A DNA stretch of 64,000 nt, from contig NZ_LT629802.1 of NCBI RefSeq assembly GCF_900106045.1, positions 3,162,001 to 3,226,000 of the forward strand. Direction: 5' to 3'. Positions 55,098-64,000 of the stretch are shown in pieces (positions within the stretch are counted from its first letter, which is position 1; the number at the start of each line of letters is the position of its first letter). The notes beneath the pieces are model-generated. The model saw nothing but the letters and a program-made list of their open reading frames with translations, made no database searches and was not told the DNA's origin. The position numbers and the translations under genes are program-made. This DNA is from Pseudomonas mucidolens. Its GTDB lineage: Bacteria > Pseudomonadota > Gammaproteobacteria > Pseudomonadales > Pseudomonadaceae.

Positions 55098-57551
55098 ATG
55101 AAAAGACTCAAACTGGTGATGATCGGCAACGGCATGGCCGGGGTCCGTACCCTTGAAGAACTGCTCAAATTGAGCAACGAGCTGTATGACATCACCGTCT
55201 TCGGCGCCGAACCTCACACCAATTACAACCGCATCCTGTTGTCACCGGTGCTGGCTGGTGAACAGACCTTCGAAGAGATCGTGCTCAACGATCTGGACTG
55301 GTATCTGCAGAACGACATCAAGTTGTTGCTCAACCGCAAAGTGGTGCAGATCGACCGAGTCAAACGCATAGTCATTGCCGAGGACGGTACCGAGGCCGAG
55401 TACGATCGCTTGCTGATCGCCACCGGCTCGACCCCATTCATTTTACCGATCCCCGGCCACACCCTGGAGGGCGTTATCGGTTACCGCGACATTGCCGACA
55501 CCCAGGCCATGATCGACACCGCCAAGACTCACACACACGCCGTGGTCATCGGTGGCGGCTTGCTCGGCCTGGAAGCGGCCAACGGCCTGATGCTGCGCGG
55601 TATGCACGTGACCGTGGTGCACCTCGGCGAATGGCTGCTGGAGCGGCAGCTGGACAAGACCAGCGGCCAACTGTTGCAGACCGAGCTGGAAAGCCGTGGC
55701 CTGGTGTTCCGCATGTGCGAACAGACCCAGGCGTTGCACGACGCCGGCAATGGCCGGGTCGGGTCGGTGCAGTTCAAGAACGGCGATGTGATCCCTGCGG
55801 ACCTGGTGGTAATGGCCGCCGGGATCCGCCCGAATACCGAACTGGCGGAAAAATCCGGCATCCCGTGCAACCGTGGGATTCTGGTCAACGACACCCTGCA
55901 AACCTACGACCCACGTATCTATGCCATTGGCGAATGCGCCAGCCATCGCGGCATCGCTTACGGTTTGGTCGCACCGCTGTTCGAACAAGCCAAGGTCTGC
56001 GCCAACCATCTGGCCCAGCTGGGGTTCGCCACCTACAAAGGCTCGGTGACCTCCACCAAGCTGAAAGTCACCGGTATTGACCTGTTTTCCGCCGGCAACT
56101 TCATGGGCGGTGAAGGCACTGAAACCATCACCCTGTCCGACCCGATTGGCGGTGTCTACAAGAAGCTGGTGATCAAGGACGACATCCTGGTCGGCGCTTG
56201 CCTGTACGGTGATACTGCCGACGGCGGTTGGTATTTCCGGCAGATTCGTGAGAACCATGGCATTGGCGAGATTCGTGATCACCTGATGTTCGGCGAAAAT
56301 GCCTTGGGCGACGTCGGTCACCAAGGCCAGGACAAAGCCATGAGCATGGCCGACAACGCGGAAGTCTGTGGTTGCAACGGTGTCTGCAAGGGCACCATCG
56401 TCAAAGCGATTCAAGAGCAAGGACTGTTCAGCGTCGACGAGGTGAAAAAGCACACCAAGGCCGCCAGTTCCTGCGGTTCATGTGTCGGACTGGTGGAACA
56501 GATCCTGATCAACACCGTGGGCGGCGCAGCCGACGTCAAGCCAAAGAGCGAAAAAGCCATCTGCGGTTGCAGCGATCTCAACCACGGACAAATCCGCCAG
56601 GCGATCCGCGAACAGCACCTGCTGACGATCGCCGGCACCATGAGCTACCTGAACTGGCGCACACCCAACGGGTGCGCCACGTGCCGTCCGGCGTTGAACT
56701 ACTACCTGATTTCCACCTGGCCGGGCGAAGCCAAGGATGACCCGCAGTCGCGCCTGATCAACGAGCGGGCCCACGCCAACATTCAGAAAGACGGTACCTA
56801 CTCCGTCGTCCCGCGGATGTGGGGCGGTGTGACCAATCCTTCGGAACTGCGCCGTATCGCCGACGTGGCAGACAAGTACAACGTGCCGATGGTCAAGGTC
56901 ACCGGCGGACAGCGCATCGATTTGCTGGGCATCAAAAAACAAGACCTGCCGGGTGTCTGGAAAGACCTCGACATGCCCTCCGGTCATGCGTATGGCAAAT
57001 CCATCCGTACTGTGAAGACCTGCGTAGGCAGCGAGTTCTGCCGCTTCGGCACGCAGAACTCGACACAATTGGGCATCGAGCTGGAACATGACTTGTTCAA
57101 CATGTGGTCGCCGCACAAGGTCAAGCTCGCAGTGTCCGGATGCCCGCGCAACTGCTCGGAAGCCGGGATCAAGGACGTAGGCATTATCGGTGTCGACTCC
57201 GGCTGGGAGATGTACATCGGCGGCAACGGCGGGATCAAGACCGAAGTCGCGGAGTTCTTCGTCAAGCTCAAGACCGCCGAGGAAGTGCGCGAATACAACG
57301 GCGCATTCCTGCAGTTGTACCGCGAGGAAGCCTTCTACCTCGAACGCACCGTGCACTACATGCAACGGGTGGGCATGGACCACATCAAGAAGGCCGTGCT
57401 GGAAGACCCGGCGCGACGCCAGGCACTCAACGAGCGCCTGCAGTTTTCCCTGTCGTTCGAACAGGATCCGTGGAAAGAACGCCTTGAGCAGCCGCTGCTG
57501 AAAAAGGAATTCGACGTCATCCCTGTTAAACAACTGGAGGTGCCGGCATGA
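55098..57551 (+). CDS. nirB: Assimilatory nitrite reductase large subunit
   Basis: Reduces nitrite to ammonium with NAD(P)H. The 817-residue protein has an N-terminal FAD/NAD domain (VMIGNGMAGVRTLEELL; VVIGGGLLGLEAANGL), two BFD-type [2Fe-2S] regions (CGCNGVCKGTIV and SCGSCVG; CGCSDLNHGQ and GCATCRPALNYYL) and the siroheme/[4Fe-4S] region (TCVGSEFCRFGTQ; VSGCPRNCSEAGI). The ATG at 55098 starts MKRLKLVMIGNG; an earlier in-frame start lies in the leader. It overlaps nirD by four bases. Expression is expected to need NasT through the leader terminator. Confidence 0.97.
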   Translation: MKRLKLVMIGNGMAGVRTLEELLKLSNELYDITVFGAEPHTNYNRILLSPVLAGEQTFEEIVLNDLDWYLQNDIKLLLNRKVVQIDRVKRIVIAEDGTEAEYDRLLIATGSTPFILPIPGHTLEGVIGYRDIADTQAMIDTAKTHTHAVVIGGGLLGLEAANGLMLRGMHVTVVHLGEWLLERQLDKTSGQLLQTELESRGLVFRMCEQTQALHDAGNGRVGSVQFKNGDVIPADLVVMAAGIRPNTELAEKSGIPCNRGILVNDTLQTYDPRIYAIGECASHRGIAYGLVAPLFEQAKVCANHLAQLGFATYKGSVTSTKLKVTGIDLFSAGNFMGGEGTETITLSDPIGGVYKKLVIKDDILVGACLYGDTADGGWYFRQIRENHGIGEIRDHLMFGENALGDVGHQGQDKAMSMADNAEVCGCNGVCKGTIVKAIQEQGLFSVDEVKKHTKAASSCGSCVGLVEQILINTVGGAADVKPKSEKAICGCSDLNHGQIRQAIREQHLLTIAGTMSYLNWRTPNGCATCRPALNYYLISTWPGEAKDDPQSRLINERAHANIQKDGTYSVVPRMWGGVTNPSELRRIADVADKYNVPMVKVTGGQRIDLLGIKKQDLPGVWKDLDMPSGHAYGKSIRTVKTCVGSEFCRFGTQNSTQLGIELEHDLFNMWSPHKVKLAVSGCPRNCSEAGIKDVGIIGVDSGWEMYIGGNGGIKTEVAEFFVKLKTAEEVREYNGAFLQLYREEAFYLERTVHYMQRVGMDHIKKAVLEDPARRQALNERLQFSLSFEQDPWKERLEQPLLKKEFDVIPVKQLEVPA

Positions 57552-57865
57552 ACTGGCTGGATATCTGCGCCCTCGAAGAAATCAACAGCCTCGGTTCGCG
57601 AATTGTCAGTGGACCAAAGGGTGACATCGCGATTTTTCGCACCAGTGACGATGAAGTCTTCGCCCTTGATGACCGCTGCCCTCACAAAGGTGGCCCGCTC
57701 TCCCAGGGGTTGATCTATGGCAAGCGGGTGGCGTGTCCGCTGCATAACTGGCAGATCGATTTGGCGTCTGGTGAAGCCCAGGCGCCGGATGTCGGCTGCG
57801 CCCACCATCATCCGGCCCGGGTCGAAAACGGCCGGGTGATGCTGGCCCTGCAGGACGCCGGTTGA
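57548..57865 (+). CDS. nirD: Nitrite reductase small subunit, Rieske type
   Basis: A 105-residue partner of NirB. Unlike E. coli NirD, it keeps the full Rieske ligand set, CPHKGGPLS and CPLHNW, so it should hold a [2Fe-2S] cluster. It overlaps nirB upstream and the nitrate reductase gene downstream (ATGA each time). Confidence 0.95.
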   Translation: MNWLDICALEEINSLGSRIVSGPKGDIAIFRTSDDEVFALDDRCPHKGGPLSQGLIYGKRVACPLHNWQIDLASGEAQAPDVGCAHHHPARVENGRVMLALQDAG

Positions 57866-60573
57866 TGAACCGCCAGACCACCGCGTCGACCTGCTGCTAC
57901 TGCGGGGTCGGTTGCGGCGTGCTGATCGAGCATGACGACACGCAGATCCTCGGCGTCAGTGGCGACCCCACGCACCCGGCCAACTTCGGCAAGCTGTGCA
58001 GCAAGGGCGCCAGCCTGCACCTGACCGGCGACCTTAGCGCACGCGCGTTGTACCCGGAACTGCGGCTGGGCAAAGCCCTTGCCCGCAGCCGCACCGATTG
58101 GGACACCGCCCTGGAGCACGCCGCGAATGTATTCGCCGAGACCATCGCCGAACACGGCCCCGACAGTGTGGCCTTCTACATCTCCGGGCAACTGCTGACC
58201 GAGGACTACTACAGCTTCAACAAACTCGCCAGGGCGCTGGTGGGCACCAACAATATCGACAGCAATTCCAGGTTGTGCATGTCTTCGGCGGTGGTCGGCT
58301 ACAAGCGCAGCCTGGGCGCCGACGCGCCGCCATGCAGCTACGAGGACCTGGAGTCCAGCGATTGTGTGCTGATCGTCGGCAGTAACATGGCCTATGCGCA
58401 TCCGGTGTTGTTCCGACGCCTGGAAGAAGCCAAGGTCCGCCGGCCGGACATGAAAGTCGTGGTGATCGATCCGCGTCGCACCGATACCTGCGATCTGGCG
58501 GACATGCACCTGGCGATTCTCCCTGGGACCGATGTCGCGCTGTTCCATGGAATTTTGCACCTGTTATTGTGGGAAGACTGGATCGACCGCGACTTTATCC
58601 AGGCGCACACCGACGGTCTGGATGAGTTGAAACGACTGGTCCATGACTACACACCGCAAATGGTCACACAGTTGTGCGGGATCAGCGTCGAGCAGTTGCG
58701 CCAATGCGCCCAATGGGTCGGCACCTCTGCAAGCTTCCTGTCTCTTTGGTGCATGGGGCTCAATCAATCCACCGCTGGCAGTGCGAAGAACAGCGCACTG
58801 ATCAATTTGCACTTGGCCACCGGGACCATTGGCCGGCCGGGCTGCGGGCCCTTCTCGCTCACCGGCCAGCCGAATGCCATGGGCGGGCGCGAAACCGGGA
58901 GCCTGTCGAACCTGTTGCCAGGCCATCGCGAAGCAGCCAACCCGGCACACCGCTCAGAAGTCGCCGCGTATTGGGGCGTCGAACACTTACCGGCCAGTAC
59001 CGGGCTGACCGCCATCGAACTGTTTGAACAGATGCAGGCGGGCAAGATCAAGGCCCTGTGGATCGCCTGCACCAATCCTGCCCAATCCCTGCCGGACCAG
59101 AACGCAGTGCGCCAAGCCCTGCAAGCCTGCCCGTTCGTGGTCCTGCAGGAAGCCTTTCGCACCACGGAAACCGCGACCTTTGCCGACCTGTTGTTGCCAG
59201 CCGCCAGCTGGGGTGAGAAAGACGGCACGGTGACCAACTCCGAGCGGCGTATTTCCCACGTCCGCCAGGCTATTGCTCCACCGGGTGAGGCGCGACCGGA
59301 TTGGGCAATTACCGTGGACTTCGCCCAGCGCCTGGAGCGGCGTTTGCGGCCAGGCCTGCCGAACCTGTTTGCCTTTGAGCAAGCGGCACAGATTTTCGAT
59401 GAATTCAAGCAACTGACTCGCGGTCGCGACTTGGATTTGTCGGGCATCAGCCACGCCGTGCTCGACCAGATTGGACCACAACAATGGCCATTCCCGGTCG
59501 ATGCGCAAAGCGGCACGGCGCGGCTGTACAGCGACCGGCACTTCCCTACCGACAGTGGTCGTGCACACTTTATTGCCGATCCATACCGCCCCGCCAAGGA
59601 ACAACGTGACGCACGTTTTCCACTGACCCTGATTACCGGCCGCCTGCGGGATCAGTGGCATGGCATGAGCCGCACCGGCACCGCCGCGCAGTTGTTCGGC
59701 CATGTCAGCGAGGCTTTGCTCGGCCTGCACCCCGATGAACTGCGGCGGCAGCGTTTCAAGGACGGTGATCTGGTCAACCTCAAAAGCCGTCGCGGCAACC
59801 TGATTGTGGCGGTCAGCAGCGACGACAGTGTGCGACCCGGCCACGCCTTTCTACCAATGCACTGGGGCGATCGCTTCCTCAAGGGCGGGGTCAACATCCT
59901 CACCCAGCCAGCGTTCGACCCCTTGTCGAAACAACCTGAACTCAAGCACAGCGGTGTACGCCTGGAAGCGGTGCAACTGCCCTGGCAGTTGTTCGCGTTG
60001 ATCGAAGGCGATGTACAGCAGCACTTCGAGGCCTTGCGTCCACTGTGCGAAGGCTTTGCCTATGTCAGCCTGAGCCTGGCCGGGCGCGAGCGTCCGGCGC
60101 TGGTGGTGCGCGCGGCGCATACCGAAGCGCCAGACCTGCAGCTGCTCAAAAGCATCGACCAATTGTTGGGCCTCAATGAGGGTCCGGTCATGGCTTATGA
60201 CGACCCACGCCGCTCCATCGGCAAGCGGGTAAAAATCGAAAAAGGCCGGATTACCGCCCTGCGCCTGGCCGGCGAAACCCTGGCCCGCCACTGGCTGCAA
60301 AGCCTCTGGCTGGAAGGCAAGGCTGACGATCAACTGCGTCGCTGGCTGTTGGCACCCTTGAGCGCACCACCGGATGGCGGTGCGACTCACAACAAAACGT
60401 TGTGCAACTGCAAGAACGTCAGTGAAAACGCAGTGTGCGCCGGGATTTCCCGGGGCCTGGACCTCAATGGGCTCAAGCAGGAGCTGGGGTGCGGCACGCA
60501 ATGCGGTTCCTGCGTTCCGGAAATCAAACGCTTATTGGCCAGCACTCCGCAGCCAATCGCAATCAGTGTATGA
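57865..60573 (+). CDS. Assimilatory nitrate reductase, molybdenum subunit with C-terminal BFD domain
   Basis: A 902-residue molybdopterin-guanine-dinucleotide enzyme that reduces nitrate to nitrite. The N-terminal [4Fe-4S] site is CCYCGVGCGV with a last Cys in GKLCSKGAS. The cofactor-binding body includes NNIDSNSRLCMSSAVVGYKR, TGQPNAMGGRETG and WGEKDGTVTNSERR. The last 65 residues are a BFD-like [2Fe-2S] domain (LCNCKNVSENAV; CGTQCGSCVPEI), probably the electron entry site from a flavoprotein partner. It starts on the ATG overlapping the nirD stop. The NasA/NarB/NasC naming differs between species, so no symbol is given. Confidence 0.95.
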   Translation: MNRQTTASTCCYCGVGCGVLIEHDDTQILGVSGDPTHPANFGKLCSKGASLHLTGDLSARALYPELRLGKALARSRTDWDTALEHAANVFAETIAEHGPDSVAFYISGQLLTEDYYSFNKLARALVGTNNIDSNSRLCMSSAVVGYKRSLGADAPPCSYEDLESSDCVLIVGSNMAYAHPVLFRRLEEAKVRRPDMKVVVIDPRRTDTCDLADMHLAILPGTDVALFHGILHLLLWEDWIDRDFIQAHTDGLDELKRLVHDYTPQMVTQLCGISVEQLRQCAQWVGTSASFLSLWCMGLNQSTAGSAKNSALINLHLATGTIGRPGCGPFSLTGQPNAMGGRETGSLSNLLPGHREAANPAHRSEVAAYWGVEHLPASTGLTAIELFEQMQAGKIKALWIACTNPAQSLPDQNAVRQALQACPFVVLQEAFRTTETATFADLLLPAASWGEKDGTVTNSERRISHVRQAIAPPGEARPDWAITVDFAQRLERRLRPGLPNLFAFEQAAQIFDEFKQLTRGRDLDLSGISHAVLDQIGPQQWPFPVDAQSGTARLYSDRHFPTDSGRAHFIADPYRPAKEQRDARFPLTLITGRLRDQWHGMSRTGTAAQLFGHVSEALLGLHPDELRRQRFKDGDLVNLKSRRGNLIVAVSSDDSVRPGHAFLPMHWGDRFLKGGVNILTQPAFDPLSKQPELKHSGVRLEAVQLPWQLFALIEGDVQQHFEALRPLCEGFAYVSLSLAGRERPALVVRAAHTEAPDLQLLKSIDQLLGLNEGPVMAYDDPRRSIGKRVKIEKGRITALRLAGETLARHWLQSLWLEGKADDQLRRWLLAPLSAPPDGGATHNKTLCNCKNVSENAVCAGISRGLDLNGLKQELGCGTQCGSCVPEIKRLLASTPQPIAISV

Positions 60574-60584
60574 GGGGATAAAGC

Positions 60585-61322
60585 ATGAGCGCAAAAGTCT
60601 GGCTGGTAGGTGCAGGCCCCGGTGATCCGGAGTTGCTGACCCTCAAGGCGGTGCGGGCCCTGCATGAGGCTGATGTGGTGCTGATTGATGACTTGGTCAA
60701 CCCGGCGGTGCTTGAACATTGTCCAGGTACCCGCGTGATCACTGTCGGCAAGCGCGGTGGATGCCGCTCCACGCCACAAGCGTTTATTCACCGCCTGATG
60801 CTGCGATATGCGCGCCAAGGCAAGTGCGTAGTACGCCTCAAAGGCGGTGATCCGTGCATTTTCGGGCGGGGTGGTGAAGAAGCTATCTGGCTCAGGGAAC
60901 GCGGTGTGGCGGTGGAACTGGTCAATGGCATCACCGCCGGCCTGGCAGGCGCTACGCAGTGCGATATCCCCCTGACATTGCGCGGTGTCAGTCGTGGCGT
61001 GACGCTGGTCACGGCGCATACGCAGGACGACAGCAGCCTCAATTGGCGGGCATTGGCCGAAGGCGGCACAACGTTGGTGGTGTATATGGGCGTAGCGAAA
61101 CTCGAGGAAATTGCCGCGCAATTGCTCGAGGGCGGCATGGCTGCCGATATGCCGGTGGCGATGATCGAGAACGCTTCGCTGCCATTGCAGCGTGAATGCC
61201 GCAGCTCCCTGGCCCGCATGCAAGCAGATGCCCAGGCGTTTGCCTTAAAGAGCCCGGCGATCCTGGTGATCGGCGCGGTGGCGGCAACAGCGGTTGAAGC
61301 GGTGTTGCAGGCCAGCGCCTGA
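60585..61322 (+). CDS. cobA: Uroporphyrinogen-III C-methyltransferase
   Basis: Makes precorrin-2, the siroheme precursor needed by NirB. The 245-residue SAM-dependent enzyme has GAGPGDPELLTLKA at the N-terminus, VRLKGGDPCIFGRGGEE and YMGVAKLEEIA. It lacks the CysG siroheme-synthase domains, so dehydrogenation and iron insertion must be done elsewhere. It starts 11 bases after the nitrate reductase gene and ends the nitrate operon with a strong terminator. Confidence 0.95.
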   Translation: MSAKVWLVGAGPGDPELLTLKAVRALHEADVVLIDDLVNPAVLEHCPGTRVITVGKRGGCRSTPQAFIHRLMLRYARQGKCVVRLKGGDPCIFGRGGEEAIWLRERGVAVELVNGITAGLAGATQCDIPLTLRGVSRGVTLVTAHTQDDSSLNWRALAEGGTTLVVYMGVAKLEEIAAQLLEGGMAADMPVAMIENASLPLQRECRSSLARMQADAQAFALKSPAILVIGAVAATAVEAVLQASA

Positions 61323-61337
61323 GGCAAATCCCAGGCG

Positions 61338-61369
61338 AAAAAAAGCCCGGCCTAAGCCGGGCTTTTTTC
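61338..61369. terminator. Bidirectional terminator between cobA and oprF
   Basis: AAAAAAAGCCCGGC, CTAA and GCCGGGCTTTTTT form a 7-bp GC stem with A and T runs on both sides, so it can end both the cobA (+) and oprF (-) transcripts. Confidence 0.92.
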
Positions 61370-61382
61370 TACAACTCAGTCA

Positions 61383-62360
61383 TTACTGAGCGGTAGCTTC
61401 AACCGCAGCTTCTACGCGACGGTTAACAGCACGACCAGCTTCAGTTGCGTTGTCAGCAACTGGGCGGGATTCGCCGTAACCTACGGAGGTGATACGGCCA
61501 GCGTCAACGCCGTCTTGAACCAGAACTTGCTTAACAGCGTCAGCACGACGCTGGGACAGCTTCTGGTTGTAGGCGTCTGGACCTACGGAGTCAGTGTGAC
61601 CAGCAACTTCTACGTTGGTAGCTGGGTACTGAGCCATGAAGTCAGCCAGGTTTTTCACGTCGCCGTAGCTGTCTTGTTTAACAACAGCTTTGTCGAAGTC
61701 GAACTTCACGTCCAGCTCAACACGAACAACCTGAGCAACCGGAGCTTCTGGCTCTGGAACTGGCTCTGGAGCTGGTGCTGGGGTAGGAGCTGGTGCTGCG
61801 CCAGCGTTACCGCCGAAGTTCACGCCCAGGCCGACCAGTGCGGAGTAATCCCACTTGCCGTTGTCCAGGTTGTGGTCAGCTTCAACGCCTGCACGAGCGA
61901 ACAGGTTGTTGGTGAAGTAGTACTTCACACCAGTACCGATGATAGCCAGAGTCGACTGATCGCGACCGCTGTGACCGTCAGCTTTTACGTTGGTGCGGCT
62001 CTGGTGACCGAAACCACCTTCTACGTATGGACGCAGGGAGTCAACACCAGCCTGACCGAAGTGGTAGGTAGCCAGCAGGCTGCCAGTGTCACCCTTGATC
62101 TTCTGGTTGCCAGTACCGTCGTTCGAACGGGTGTGGTTGGTCTTGTCGTAGGACAAGTTCAAGGACAGATCGTCGGTCAGGAAGTAACCGATGCGAGCGC
62201 CAGGATTGAAGCCGTCTTCGATGTGCTTGACGCTATCGTTGTACTGCTTCTTGTAGAACAGCTCGCCTTCAACTGCGCCTTGGCCTTGTGCCAGAACGCC
62301 GAAAGAAGTAGCGGCAATAAGAGAACCAATGGCCAAGCCCAAGGTGTTTTTCAGTTTCAT
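61383..62360 (-). CDS. oprF: Major outer-membrane porin OprF
   Basis: A 325-residue porin and structural protein. It has a signal peptide (MKLKNTLGLAIGSLIAATSF), an N-terminal eight-stranded barrel (about residues 25-180), a Pro/Ala/Glu hinge (PAPTPAPAPEPVPEPEAPV) and a C-terminal OmpA peptidoglycan-binding domain (NVEVAGHTDSVGPDAYNQKL; SQRRADAVKQVLV). The hinge is Pro-rich and lacks the Cys cluster seen in P. aeruginosa OprF, as in other fluorescens strains. It is downstream of sigX on the same strand. Confidence 0.97.
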   Translation of the reverse strand: MKLKNTLGLAIGSLIAATSFGVLAQGQGAVEGELFYKKQYNDSVKHIEDGFNPGARIGYFLTDDLSLNLSYDKTNHTRSNDGTGNQKIKGDTGSLLATYHFGQAGVDSLRPYVEGGFGHQSRTNVKADGHSGRDQSTLAIIGTGVKYYFTNNLFARAGVEADHNLDNGKWDYSALVGLGVNFGGNAGAAPAPTPAPAPEPVPEPEAPVAQVVRVELDVKFDFDKAVVKQDSYGDVKNLADFMAQYPATNVEVAGHTDSVGPDAYNQKLSQRRADAVKQVLVQDGVDAGRITSVGYGESRPVADNATEAGRAVNRRVEAAVEATAQ

Positions 62361-62467
62361 CCGTTAAATCCCCATCTGGTGATTGTAAAGCAGTCCCACA
62401 TACCGGGGGACAACTCGGCGACAAGTCTAACAGAACTTGCCTACACGTAAGAGATATTTGCAGTGCA

Positions 62468-63058
62468 CTAAGTTTCAGTATCGCCGGCAAATTTCTCACG
62501 TAATTTATCAAGAGCGCGTTTGTAACGCATTTTTGTCGCACTCAAACCCATATGCATAATGTCAGCGATTTCCTGAAATTCCAGTTCTGCGACAAAGCGT
62601 AGCACCAGAATTTCCCGATCAATCGGATTCACATGCACCAGCCAGCGATCAAGTCCGCCCTTTTCCTCGGGTGCCGGCGCCTTTTCTTCAGACGCCTCCT
62701 CAAGGGGGTCGAGACTCAAAGCGTCCATCAAGCGACGCTTTCGCCGTTCCTTCCGATACTGCGTGATGCACTCGTTGTACGTGATGCTGTACAGCCAGGT
62801 CTTGAACTTCGATTTTCCCTCAAAGTTCTTCAAACCGTACAACACCTTGAGCATCACTTCCTGACAGACATCATCCGCATCACGATCGCTCCCTAAATAC
62901 CTTGAACAAACGTTGAACAGAGTGCATTGATACCTGCGCATCAATTCTTCGTACGCGCGTGTTACGTGAAACAGCTCCGTGTGCGCGCGCGCGACCAACT
63001 CCTCATCAGAGAGCTCACGGGGGTCATAGCGCGTGGACAGCGTTTGGGCTTTATTCAA
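62468..63058 (-). CDS. sigX: ECF sigma factor SigX
   Basis: A 196-residue extracytoplasmic-function sigma factor that drives oprF and envelope/fatty-acid genes. Region 2 (YEELMRRYQCTLFNVCSRYL; DADDVCQEVMLKVLYGLKNF) and region 4 (ILVLRFVAELEFQEIADIMH; LSATKMRYKRALDKLREKF) are clear, with an acidic linker between (EEASEEKAPAPEEKGG). It lies between cmpX and oprF, the standard order, with no anti-sigma gene beside it. Confidence 0.96.
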   Translation of the reverse strand: MNKAQTLSTRYDPRELSDEELVARAHTELFHVTRAYEELMRRYQCTLFNVCSRYLGSDRDADDVCQEVMLKVLYGLKNFEGKSKFKTWLYSITYNECITQYRKERRKRRLMDALSLDPLEEASEEKAPAPEEKGGLDRWLVHVNPIDREILVLRFVAELEFQEIADIMHMGLSATKMRYKRALDKLREKFAGDTET

Positions 63059-63145
63059 AACAAGTCGTGCCGACAGTCAGGTCAATGTCCGCCACATCCC
63101 GGATACCCAGGATCGCGGCGGCGTACATTAGCAGGGTTTACCGGT

Positions 63146-63970
63146 TTAGCGGCTACTCACCTGCTGCTCCAGCAGAATTCGATTAGACAACGACACTAGA
63201 TCGCCATCATCGGTCAGCACTGTAGTTTTTACTGTGCCGATTTCTTCGATCTGCCCTTCGACCTCACCTACACGCACGTATTGCCCTACCTGATACAACT
63301 CACGCACATAGATTCCCGCAAGAATCTGACCAGCGATTTCCCGGCTTCCCAACCCCATGGCCAGCGCAACGGCCAGACCAACGGTAATCAAAACAATCAC
63401 AATCACATGGTTAAGCAGGTCAGTCTTGACCTCCAACTGACTGATCGCAACCGAAATACTGATGATGATCACCAGTCCCTGGGCGATCCGTCCCAGGCCA
63501 CTGGCGTAGTCCAGGCCGACGCCTTCGGCGGCACCGCGCACCAGCCCGTTGGCCAATTGAGCCAACAAAACCCCCACCAGCAACACCAGCGCGCCACCAA
63601 AAACCTTCGGTAAGTACAGCGCCAACATGTCCAGCGTAGCTGAAACTCTTTCAAGTCCAAGGGACTGCGCCGCAGAAACCAGGAAAATCAGCAGCACGAA
63701 CCAATAAACGATCTTTCCGATCAGTGTCGAAATCGGCACTTTAAGGCCGACACGCCCCAGTAATTTGGTGAGGCCGGTCCCCCCCATAACACGATCAAGA
63801 CCCAGCTTGGCCAGCAGCTTGGACAGCAAGGTGTCGAGCAACTTGGCCACGACAAAACCCAACAGCACCAGCACCAGCGCTCCGAACAGGTTGGGAATGA
63901 AATTCGCCACCTTGGTCCACAGCGCTGTCATTGCAGTAACCAGACTCTGCGTCCAGAGATCAAGCTCCAT
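63146..63970 (-). CDS. cmpX: Mechanosensitive channel-like membrane protein CmpX
   Basis: A 274-residue inner-membrane protein with about five hydrophobic segments and an MscS-like C-terminal beta region (AGIYVRELYQVGQYVRVGEV; GTVKTTVLTDDGDLVSLSNR). It is linked in pseudomonads to envelope stress and SigX activity. The ATG at 63970 starts MELDLWTQSL; a TTG two codons upstream is in frame but less likely. It is upstream of sigX on the same strand. Confidence 0.94.
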   Translation of the reverse strand: MELDLWTQSLVTAMTALWTKVANFIPNLFGALVLVLLGFVVAKLLDTLLSKLLAKLGLDRVMGGTGLTKLLGRVGLKVPISTLIGKIVYWFVLLIFLVSAAQSLGLERVSATLDMLALYLPKVFGGALVLLVGVLLAQLANGLVRGAAEGVGLDYASGLGRIAQGLVIIISISVAISQLEVKTDLLNHVIVIVLITVGLAVALAMGLGSREIAGQILAGIYVRELYQVGQYVRVGEVEGQIEEIGTVKTTVLTDDGDLVSLSNRILLEQQVSSR

Positions 63971-64000
63971 ATTCAATCAGCCTTATCAGTAGTACGAGCA

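Overview
The window comes from a chromosome of the Pseudomonas fluorescens group. The evidence is gene content and order: ybaB-recR beside dnaX, smc-zipA-ligA, a nasS/nasT-nasA-nirBD-nitrate reductase-cobA run followed by oprF-sigX-cmpX, and intergenic inverted repeats built on the fluorescens-type REP core (GGAGCGAGCTTGCTCGCG and GGAGCGGGCTTGCTCGCG). Coding density is high and most genes are ordinary core genes.

Region 1 (1-8063) holds the end of apt, an acyl-CoA dehydrogenase behind a perfect palindromic operator, recR, a zinc-independent reductase, ybaB, dnaX, and a PAS-GGDEF-EAL signalling protein. Region 2 (8064-12710) is accessory. It has an XRE regulator, small gene remnants, and a colicin E3-type bacteriocin with its immunity gene. 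The bacteriocin pair sits between two 96-bp direct repeats derived from the 4.5S (SRP) RNA gene: the right copy is the complete ffs gene with promoter and terminator, the left copy lacks the 5' end. A zinc-ribbon metallopeptidase beside ffs is destroyed by a deletion and a frameshift. Region 3 (12796-20526) is the ligA-zipA-smc-GntR group. Region 4 (20527-29242) is purine salvage and breakdown: xdhABC, guanine deaminase, a GntR regulator and a BenE-type transporter.

Region 5 (29243-38071) looks acquired. It opens with an IS66 transposase scrap and a row of broken genes (frameshifted cupin, internally deleted FMN reductase, alcohol dehydrogenase fragment). An apparently intact LysR-controlled set follows: SDR, MFS transporter, two-subunit transketolase and an alpha/beta hydrolase. 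It ends with an intact yggL facing a truncated, frameshifted second yggL start next to dacB. Region 6 (38308-46537) has dacB, a membrane CHASE-PAS-GGDEF protein, rlmKL, rmf and pyrD.

Region 7 (46628-49639) is a four-gene remnant of an SPI-1 (Inv/Mxi-Spa) type III secretion locus: iagB-like transglycosylase, hilA-like DNA-binding domain, invB-like chaperone and invG-like secretin. No export apparatus or needle genes accompany it. Region 8 (49886-61322) is the assimilatory nitrate system. NasS senses nitrate and NasT is the ANTAR antiterminator. Two leader RNAs, before nasA and before nirB, each show two hexaloop hairpins with A at loop position 1 and G at position 4, followed by an intrinsic terminator. 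The operons encode the nitrate transporter, an unusual PP2C-kinase fusion with a C-terminal membrane tail, nitrite reductase NirBD, the molybdenum nitrate reductase and the siroheme enzyme CobA. Region 9 (61383-63970) is oprF, sigX and cmpX.
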